From the NCBI GenBank assembly GCA_012517645.1, contig JAAYUR010000060.1:1-5892 (forward strand): a DNA stretch of 5,892 nt, written 5' to 3'. Origin of the DNA: Treponema sp. (GTDB taxonomy: Bacteria > Spirochaetota > Spirochaetia > Treponematales > UBA12059). Made by a program: the position numbers and the translations under genes. Positions 1 to 4,580 of the stretch are shown here, piece by piece; the first letter of the stretch is position 1, and each line of letters opens with the position of its first letter. The notes under the pieces are model-generated. The model was not told where the DNA came from. It was given only the letters and a program-made list of their open reading frames with translations, and searched no databases.

Positions 1-171
1 CCGCCCGCCCTCCCGGAGGACGGGTCCCGGCCCGGGGACGTCGCCGACGGCATCCGGATTCGGGCGGTCCAGGGCTCCGGCCCCTTCGTGCCCCAGGCGG
101 CGGGACACATCCTGGCCAGCGTCGCGGTCCGGGCGGTCCTGGGCCTTTCCTTCGGCGAACCCCGGGCATAG
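1..171 (+). CDS. C-terminal end of a probable ThiF/TcdA-family (tRNA threonylcarbamoyladenosine dehydratase-like) protein, 5' truncated
   Basis: Frame 1 is open from the window edge to a TAG at 169-171, giving the last 56 residues of a protein that starts outside the window. Codon third positions are strongly G/C, as in the complete genes. The tail contains GSGPFVPQAAGHILA followed by a VRAVLGL helix. This resembles the C-terminal 'S-x-x-F-V-P-x-x-A-G-x-x-L-A-x-x-V-x-R-x-L' segment that I know from bacterial E1-like ThiF/TcdA proteins, which adenylate and cyclise t6A37 of tRNA to ct6A. The ATP-binding Rossmann domain and any catalytic Cys would lie upstream, so the family call rests on this short segment only. 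The gene converges on ahcY, with the hairpin repeat between them. A different ThiF-fold or unrelated protein remains possible. Confidence 0.45.
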   Translation, partial: PPALPEDGSRPGDVADGIRIRAVQGSGPFVPQAAGHILASVAVRAVLGLSFGEPRA

Positions 172-178
172 CCGGCCG

Positions 179-333
179 CGCGAGCCGCGAAGCGGCCGAT
201 AATCGAATCCGGCAAACTCGACGAACCTCGAAGAGCTTCGTCGCCGCGAGCCGCGAAGCGACCAATAATCGAATCCGGCAAACTCGACGAAGCTCGAAGA
301 GCTTCGTCGCCGCGAGCCGCGAAGCGGCTCGCG
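179..333. repeat. 66-bp tandem repeat (2.35 copies) built of two hairpin modules
   Basis: Two full units, 179-244 and 245-310, match at 63 of 66 positions; they differ at 195/261, 198/264 and 226/292. A third partial unit (311-333) repeats the first 16 bases and then completes a palindrome. Each unit has module A (starting cgcgagccgcgaagcg), a spacer of about 24 bp (ataatcgaatccggcaaact core) and module B, an inverted repeat around ctcgaagag. B in copy 2 is a perfect 11-bp stem (285-295 with 299-309). B in copy 1 has one C-C mismatch (226 with 236). A in copy 3 is a perfect 10-bp stem (311-320 with 324-333). A in copy 1 keeps 5 bp and in copy 2 only 3 bp plus an isolated pair. All loops are GAA closed by C-G. 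It fills the spacer between two convergent genes. It looks like a REP/BIME-type intergenic element, but I do not recognise a named family, and no GTAG-type REP foot is visible. Confidence 0.85.
285..333 (-). terminator. Candidate terminator: paired GC-rich hairpins just past ahcY
   Basis: Two perfect hairpins lie one base apart directly after the ahcY stop codon: a 10-bp stem at 311-333 and an 11-bp stem at 285-309, both with a GAA loop. Position and stability suit transcript termination or 3'-end protection for ahcY. In the opposite direction, the related hairpins could act on the gene ending at 171. There is no U-tract: the leftward strand continues with only a short TTT after the second stem. 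Classical intrinsic termination is therefore doubtful, and RNA stabilisation or attenuation is an alternative. Confidence 0.35.
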
Positions 334-1563
334 CTATTCCCAGCTCGCCAGGTAGGCTTCCTGCTCCTGGGTGAGGGTGTCGATGGTGATGCCCGTCGCC
401 GCCAGCTTCAAGGCCGCGACCCGGCGGTCCACCTCTCCGGGCACGGGATGCACGGCCTTTGAGAGCCCCGATCCCTTCTCGAGCCCGTAGGCCAGACAGA
501 GGAGCTGGAGGGAGAAGGAGAGATCCATGATCTCCGCGGGATGCCCATCCCCGCAGGCCAGGTTCACGAGGCGCCCCTCGCCCAGGACATAGACCGAACG
601 TCCGGAGGGAAGCTCGTACTCCCGGACGTTGGGCCGGACCTCCCGGAAGCCCCGGGCGTATGCGTTGAGCTCCCGCATCTGGACCTCCACGTCGAAGTGC
701 CCGGCGTTGCAGAGTATGCAGCCTTCCTTCAGGAGGCCGAAGTGCCGGGAGTCGACGATGTTCGTGTTCCCCGTGGCGGTCACGATGATGTCCGCAAGAG
801 CCGCCGCTTGTTCCATGGGCAGTACCTGGAAGCCGTCGAAGTAGGCCTCCATGGCCTTGATCGGATCCACCTCGGTGACGACGACGTTGGCCCCCAGGCC
901 CCGGGCCCGGAGGGCCAGGCCGCGGCCGCACCAGCCGAAGCCCGCCACGACCACGGTCTTGCCGCAGACCGTCAGGTTCGTGGTCCGCATGATTCCGTCC
1001 CAGCTGGACTGTCCCGTGCCGTAGCGGTTGTCGAAGAGGCTCTTGGACTGGGCGTCGTTCACGGCGATGACCGGGGCCGGAAGCCGTCCCTCCCGGGCCA
1101 GGGCCCGGAGCCGCTGGATCCCCGTGGTGGTCTCCTCGGTGATGGCCTTGAGCTTGGATTTCCCGCCCCGGCGGGCCAGGGTCACGGTCAGGTCGGCCCC
1201 GTCGTCCAGGACCAGGTCCGGATCGATGGCCAGGACCTCGGCGATGCAGCTCTCCTGGTCCTTCGGGGAGATCCCGTGCCAGGCGAAGACTCCGGCCCCG
1301 GTCCGGGCCAGGGCGGCGGCCACGTCGTCCTGGGTGGACAGGGGGTTGGAACCGGTGATCGCCACCTTGGCGCCCAGGCCCACCAGGACCTCCGCCAAGT
1401 AGGCGGTCTTGGCCTCCAGGTGGATGGACATCGCCACGGATACGCCCCGGAAGGTACCGGCGAGCTCCTTGGCCAGGCCGCTCAGCACGGGCATCCGGGG
1501 TTTGACCCATTCGATCTTCCGCCGGCCTGATTCGTGAAGGCCCTCGTCCTTGATCCTGCTCAT
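334..1563 (-). CDS. ahcY: Adenosylhomocysteinase, short archaeal/Thermotoga-type (or S-inosylhomocysteine hydrolase)
   Basis: A 409-residue cytosolic NAD-dependent enzyme that reversibly splits S-adenosylhomocysteine into adenosine and homocysteine, relieving product inhibition of SAM methyltransferases. Visible motifs in order: MSIHLEAKTA (45-54), GSNPLSTQDD (71-80), DDGADLT (120-126), EETTTG (143-148), VNDAQSK then D178-N179-R180-YGTGQS (168-186, with the active-site Lys174 and Asp178), the NAD-binding GFGWCGRG (208-214) with Glu231 for the NAD ribose, TGN (264-266), NAGHFDVE (286-293) and GEGRLVNLACGDGHP (328-342). The start ATG (1563-1561) has AAGGAG at 1571-1576, seven bases upstream. 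The protein ends in ...YLASWE. It lacks the Lys/Tyr-containing C-terminal tail that in classical SAHH reaches the neighbouring subunit's NAD, and it lacks the insertion of longer bacterial enzymes. Relatives in methanogens act on S-inosylhomocysteine, so the exact substrate is less certain than the family. It lies 36 bp downstream of the hydrolase gene on the same strand. Confidence 0.95.
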   Translation of the reverse strand: MSRIKDEGLHESGRRKIEWVKPRMPVLSGLAKELAGTFRGVSVAMSIHLEAKTAYLAEVLVGLGAKVAITGSNPLSTQDDVAAALARTGAGVFAWHGISPKDQESCIAEVLAIDPDLVLDDGADLTVTLARRGGKSKLKAITEETTTGIQRLRALAREGRLPAPVIAVNDAQSKSLFDNRYGTGQSSWDGIMRTTNLTVCGKTVVVAGFGWCGRGLALRARGLGANVVVTEVDPIKAMEAYFDGFQVLPMEQAAALADIIVTATGNTNIVDSRHFGLLKEGCILCNAGHFDVEVQMRELNAYARGFREVRPNVREYELPSGRSVYVLGEGRLVNLACGDGHPAEIMDLSFSLQLLCLAYGLEKGSGLSKAVHPVPGEVDRRVAALKLAATGITIDTLTQEQEAYLASWE

Positions 1564-1599
1564 ATGTCGTCTCCTTGTGATTCGTTGCTCCCCGGCGCT

Positions 1600-2766
1600 T
1601 CAGTCCCGGTCCGCCAGCCTGGCGGTCCCGGCCAGGACGTCCTCGGTCAGGATCCGCAGGAATTTCTTCGGTTCCTCGAACATGGGGCTGTGGGCCGAAT
1701 CCTCGAAGGTGTAGAAGCCCTTCACGGGAGCCGCCAGCTCCCCGAGGTATCGCTTAGACAGGTCATAGGATGCCGTGAGGTCGTGACGCCCGCTCAGGAA
1801 GTACGCCGGTATGTCCAAGGCCCGGATCTCCTCCTCCGGCCGGGCGGTCAGGAGGCGGGCGCGGAGGTCCGTGGACCGGGCCAGGAAGGCCTTGGCCTTC
1901 CAGATGTTCGCCTTCTCCCGCAGGGTGTAGGCCCGGCTGCGCCAAACCGGCAGGAAGACTCCGGTGATCACGGACTTCATGGTGTGGGTCGTCCCGATCC
2001 CGAGCTCGTGCATGCTCTCGTCCCGGAGCAGGGAGCCGGCATAGGCGAGGAGGACGTCCGGGCCCGCCTCCAGGACCGGGTACTTCCAGAGCTTTCGCAG
2101 CTTCTTCTCGTTACCCTCCTCCATGTATCTGTCCAGCATGTAGGCATAGGCCTGCTTCTCCGATTCCGTCTGGTCCGCCACCTGGCCGACGCCGACGTAG
2201 GCGAGGAATTTCTCGGGCGCCCGGGCGGCGGCTTGGATGCCCAGGAAGCTCCCCCAGGAATGTCCCAGCAGGTAGATCTTGTCCTTCCCGAACCGGGAGC
2301 GCAGGTAGTCAGTCACTTCCAGGGCGTCCGCGACCAGGCGGTCCACGGTGAGGGTCGCGGGATCCATCCCCGGCGAGTACGAAAGGCCCGCCCCCCTCTG
2401 CTCCCACCAGCAGACCGTGAAGCGGCTCTCCAGGCCGGTCGGGGTAAGCTCTTCCAGGAAGTACTGGGGCATGCCCGGCCCACCGTGGAGGAAGAGGAGC
2501 ACCGGGTTGGCGGGATCCGCGGAGCGGATGAACATGCCCTGCCGGACGCCTCCGATGTCGACGAAGATCTTTTCGGAGATCGAGCCCGGAACCGGCCGGC
2601 CGTCGGAGCCAAGGACCGGATTCGGCACCCCCGGGCTCCAGGACCGCAGCACGGCCCAGCCCCCGAGCCCCAGAGCCAGGACCGCCGCGCAGGCGAGGAT
2701 CAGCACCCGGCCCGCCTGCCGGGCCGCCGTCCCGCGTGCCCGGCCCGAGTTCTTGGCATCTCCCAT
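1600..2766 (-). CDS. Membrane-anchored or exported alpha/beta hydrolase, proline iminopeptidase-like (S33)
   Basis: A 388-residue protein. Residues 1-20 are basic (several Arg/Lys) and 21-40 form one hydrophobic segment, which suggests a signal anchor or signal peptide placing the enzyme outside the cytoplasm. The alpha/beta hydrolase domain follows: oxyanion-hole HGGPG (94-98), WWEQRGAG (120-127), nucleophile elbow GHSWGS (168-173, Ser170), a mostly helical cap at about 195-310, then the probable acid Asp329 in SGRHDLT and His359 in EDSAHSP. HGGPG plus W-x-Q-R-G-x-G is typical of prolyl aminopeptidases, which cleave N-terminal proline from peptides. Many proteins with this signature hydrolyse other amides or esters, so substrate is not assigned. 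The family's usual 'DQRG' reads EQRG here (Glu122). ATG at 2766-2764 is preceded by GGAGGAG (2769-2775), a strong ribosome site with short spacing. It ends 36 bp before ahcY and may share its transcript. Confidence 0.85.
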   Translation of the reverse strand: MGDAKNSGRARGTAARQAGRVLILACAAVLALGLGGWAVLRSWSPGVPNPVLGSDGRPVPGSISEKIFVDIGGVRQGMFIRSADPANPVLLFLHGGPGMPQYFLEELTPTGLESRFTVCWWEQRGAGLSYSPGMDPATLTVDRLVADALEVTDYLRSRFGKDKIYLLGHSWGSFLGIQAAARAPEKFLAYVGVGQVADQTESEKQAYAYMLDRYMEEGNEKKLRKLWKYPVLEAGPDVLLAYAGSLLRDESMHELGIGTTHTMKSVITGVFLPVWRSRAYTLREKANIWKAKAFLARSTDLRARLLTARPEEEIRALDIPAYFLSGRHDLTASYDLSKRYLGELAAPVKGFYTFEDSAHSPMFEEPKKFLRILTEDVLAGTARLADRD

Positions 2767-2786
2767 CGCTCCTCCATTCTTATCTC

Positions 2787-2813
2787 GTTCATCCTTCCAA
2801 AATCCTGTTCATC
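2787..2813. repeat. Short direct repeat, 7 bp with 20-bp period, in the rlmE-hydrolase spacer
   Basis: The heptamer gttcatc occurs at 2787-2793 and 2807-2813, exactly 20 bp (about two helical turns) apart; between them lies atccttccaaaatcct. The stretch is visibly more AT-rich than anything else in the window. The wording (atcct, ttcatc, aaaatcct) resembles a short dispersed intergenic repeat type, built on 'aatcctgtt(c/a)atc', that I associate with several environmental bacterial genomes. An operator pair is the alternative. It lies between the candidate promoter and the hydrolase start. Confidence 0.4.
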
Positions 2814-2841
2814 ATATTGTCTTGTCGAACCTATCCGGCAA
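2811..2841 (-). promoter_or_regulatory. Candidate sigma70-type promoter for the hydrolase (and perhaps ahcY)
   Basis: Read on the minus strand, TATGAT (2816-2811) matches the -10 consensus at five of six positions, and TTGCCG (2841-2836) matches the -35 at four of six. The spacer is 19 bp, longer than the ideal 17. It lies just past the rlmE stop and 44 bp upstream of the hydrolase ATG, in an AT-enriched spacer where a promoter would be expected. The upstream box overlaps the last codons of rlmE only slightly. The call rests on consensus matching alone. Confidence 0.3.
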
Positions 2842-2847
2842 CCGCCT

Positions 2848-3447
2848 TCAAGCCTTCTTCCCCAAGCCGATCAGGTAGGTCTCGAAGCTCTCGGCTCGGC
2901 AGGCCTTGGGCTTGAAGCCCCGGGCGGTCTCGAAACGCTCCTTCAGCGCCGCCAGCAGGTCCCTCTCCCCTCCGCCCTGGAAGAGCTTGGCCACAAGGTT
3001 TCCCCCGGGGGCCAGGAGGGCGTCCGCGTAGTCGATCACCGCCTCCACAAGGGACTCGGACCGGCCGGTGTCCACGGTACGGTCACCGGTGGTCGCGGGC
3101 GCCGCGTCGGAGAGGACGAGGCCGTAGGGTCCCCGCTCCGCCAGGGTCGAGCGAACCGCCGGATCGTAGATATCCCCCTGGAGGAAAAAGAAGTTGCCGA
3201 AGGGGGGCTTCATCCCCAGGGGGGAGAGGTCCACGGCGGCCAGGAAGCCGGAGCCCTTCAGGAAGCGCAGGACCCAGAGGGACCAGCTCCCCGGGGCGGC
3301 CCCGATATCCAGGACCCGGGTTCCCGGCTTGAGGAGCTTGAACTTCTCCTGCATCTCCGCCAGCTTGTACACGGACCGGGCCGGGTACCCCTCGCTCTTG
3401 GCCTTGAGGGTCCAGTGGTCCGGTTTCTCGTAGCTGTTCCCCGACAT
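2848..3447 (-). CDS. rlmE: 23S rRNA (uridine-2'-O)-methyltransferase RlmE/FtsJ family
   Basis: A 199-residue SAM-dependent methyltransferase, close to the usual size of RlmE, which methylates the 2'-O of U2552 in the 23S A-loop at a late stage of 50S assembly. The FtsJ K-D-K-E tetrad is present: Lys28 in RSVYKLAEM, Asp114 in LSDAAP, Lys154 in LVAKLFQG and Glu189 in SFETYLIG. The SAM-binding loop is VLDIGAAPGSWS (45-56), with AVDLSP (71-76) and GDIYD (91-95) following. I chose ATG 3447-3445 because it gives the family's normal N-terminus (short lead, then W-x-x-K-A-K-S-E-G-Y-x-A-R-S); a weak GGAAGG at 3454-3459 lies six bases upstream. The frame stays open further upstream to 3882, but that extension is antisense to the prenyl synthase and reads as low-complexity Arg/Ser/Pro. 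The gene is divergent from the prenyl synthase. Its product S-adenosylhomocysteine is the substrate of AhcY two genes downstream. Confidence 0.93.
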   Translation of the reverse strand: MSGNSYEKPDHWTLKAKSEGYPARSVYKLAEMQEKFKLLKPGTRVLDIGAAPGSWSLWVLRFLKGSGFLAAVDLSPLGMKPPFGNFFFLQGDIYDPAVRSTLAERGPYGLVLSDAAPATTGDRTVDTGRSESLVEAVIDYADALLAPGGNLVAKLFQGGGERDLLAALKERFETARGFKPKACRAESFETYLIGLGKKA

Positions 3448-3508
3448 CGTCCGCCTTCCGCCCGGGCCGGGCCTTCCGGCCTTCTCCCCGATCCTGATAG
3501 AATGCCCT
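3448..3508. promoter_or_regulatory. Divergent promoter region; -10-like TAGAAT just before the prenyl synthase start
   Basis: These 61 bp separate two divergent start codons and must hold promoters for either gene that is not read through from elsewhere. On the plus strand TAGAAT (3498-3503) is five of six to the -10 consensus, with only a poor -35 candidate (TTCCGG, 3474-3479, 18-bp spacer). The box ends five bases before the ATG at 3509, which would put transcription start at or next to the start codon. No clear -10 is seen for rlmE on the minus strand. The segment 3461-3480 is nearly pure G/C, with short self-complementary ggcc runs. Confidence 0.35.
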
Positions 3509-4546
3509 ATGCGACCCGAGTATACGGAAATCCTGGCAAAGATAGAAGCCGAGATCGCCCGGGAGCTCCCGGAAGTCCCCTCCGACGCGTGGCTGGCAAG
3601 CCGCTTCGGCCCCCTGGCGTCCCTGCCGAGCGAGGCGGACCGCCGCGCGGTGACCGCCCCGGGCCGGGAGCTCGTGCTGCGGGGGGGCAAGCGCTGGCGC
3701 CCCCTGCTCCAGGTCCTGGCCGCCCGGGCCTTCGGTCCCGATGACCTGGCCCTGGCCCTGAGCCCCCTGCCGGAGATCGTGCACAACGGCACCCTGATCG
3801 TGGACGATATCGAGGACGGGGCGGAGATCCGGCGGGGTGGGCCGGCCGTGCATCTCGCACACGGCGTGGACGCGGCGATCAACGGCGGGAACCTCCTCTA
3901 CTTCCTGCCCCTCGCGCTTCTGGAAGAGCGGGTTCCGAACCCCGTCCTGCGCGCCCGGCTCTACGGGGCCTACGCCGCCCAACTCCGCCGGGTCCACCTG
4001 GGCCAGGCCCTGGACATCGCCTGGCACCGGAATCCGGGACGCCTGCCCTCGGAGCCGGAATACCTCCTGATGTGCTCCCTGAAGACCGGTGCCCTATCCG
4101 GCCTGGCGGCCCGGATCGGCGCCCTCTGCGGGGGCGCCCCGGACGAGGCGGCGGACGTCCTGGTCCGGGCCTTCGAGGAGGCCGGGGTGGCCTTCCAGAT
4201 CTTGGACGACGTGCGGAACCTCCGGACCGGAAACCCCGGCAAGGAGCGGGGGGACGACATCGTGGAGGGGAAGAAGAGCCTCCCGGTCCTCCGGGCCTGC
4301 GCCCGGGACCGGTCCTTGGCGGGCCGCCTGCCGGGGCTCTTCGGCCGGGCCCGGGCCGGGGGCGTCCGGGACCACGCGGTGGAGGAGGCTATCGCCGCGA
4401 TCTCCGGGACCGGGGCCCTGGAGGAGGCCGAGTCCGAGGCCGCCGGGCTCCTGGCCCGGGCGGAGGCCGCGGCCGGGAAGGCCTGCCCGCCGGGCCCCGG
4501 GCGGGAGTCCCTGCTGGGGATCTTTCCCCTGCTGGCGGGGAAGTAA
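3509..4546 (+). CDS. Polyprenyl (geranylgeranyl-type or longer) diphosphate synthase
   Basis: A 345-residue all-helical trans-isoprenyl diphosphate synthase, which adds isopentenyl diphosphate to an allylic primer to make carriers for quinones or lipids. Motifs: GGKRWRP (59-65, IPP/phosphate binding), HNGTLIVDDIED (92-103) holding the first Asp-rich DDxxD (99-103), RRG (108-110), KTG (192-194), FQILDDVRN (229-237) holding the second motif, and GDDIVEGKKSLP (248-259). The second motif ends in Asn237 rather than Asp (DDxxN), as in eukaryote-like type III GGPP synthases, and the DDIxEGK-S-P block fits that flavour. The residue five before the first Asp is Gly94. Farnesyl synthases usually carry a bulky aromatic there, so a C20 or longer product is inferred. 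The N-terminus is a 40-residue helical extension and the C-terminus is Ala/Glu-rich. No Shine-Dalgarno is visible before ATG 3509. It converges on the downstream synthase gene with a 34-bp gap and no obvious terminator. Confidence 0.9.
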   Translation: MRPEYTEILAKIEAEIARELPEVPSDAWLASRFGPLASLPSEADRRAVTAPGRELVLRGGKRWRPLLQVLAARAFGPDDLALALSPLPEIVHNGTLIVDDIEDGAEIRRGGPAVHLAHGVDAAINGGNLLYFLPLALLEERVPNPVLRARLYGAYAAQLRRVHLGQALDIAWHRNPGRLPSEPEYLLMCSLKTGALSGLAARIGALCGGAPDEAADVLVRAFEEAGVAFQILDDVRNLRTGNPGKERGDDIVEGKKSLPVLRACARDRSLAGRLPGLFGRARAGGVRDHAVEEAIAAISGTGALEEAESEAAGLLARAEAAAGKACPPGPGRESLLGIFPLLAGK

Positions 4547-4580
4547 GACCCCGGCGCGGATCCCGCAGGAAGCAGGGGGG

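Noticed and set aside
179..333. CRISPR array
   Set aside because: The units are nearly identical along their full length, including the would-be spacer, and only about 2.3 copies exist; there are no cas genes.
541..1530. 329-codon plus-strand open frame opposite ahcY
   Set aside because: It lies entirely antisense to a clear adenosylhomocysteinase and encodes no recognisable motif.
2686..2703. Lipoprotein lipobox around Cys26 of the hydrolase (ILAC)
   Set aside because: Leu at -2 is not a good lipobox residue and only about three hydrophobic residues precede it, so the segment reads better as a single signal anchor continuing to residue 40.
1534..3744. 736-codon open frame on the plus strand across three genes
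   Set aside because: It runs antisense to the hydrolase and rlmE, which have intact catalytic motifs; its translation is Gly/Pro/Arg-rich without any recognisable domain, as expected of antisense frames in GC-rich DNA.
3448..3882. N-terminal extension of rlmE to an upstream ATG (344 residues)
   Set aside because: The extra 145 residues are antisense to the prenyl synthase and low in complexity, while the 199-residue form matches the normal RlmE start and length.
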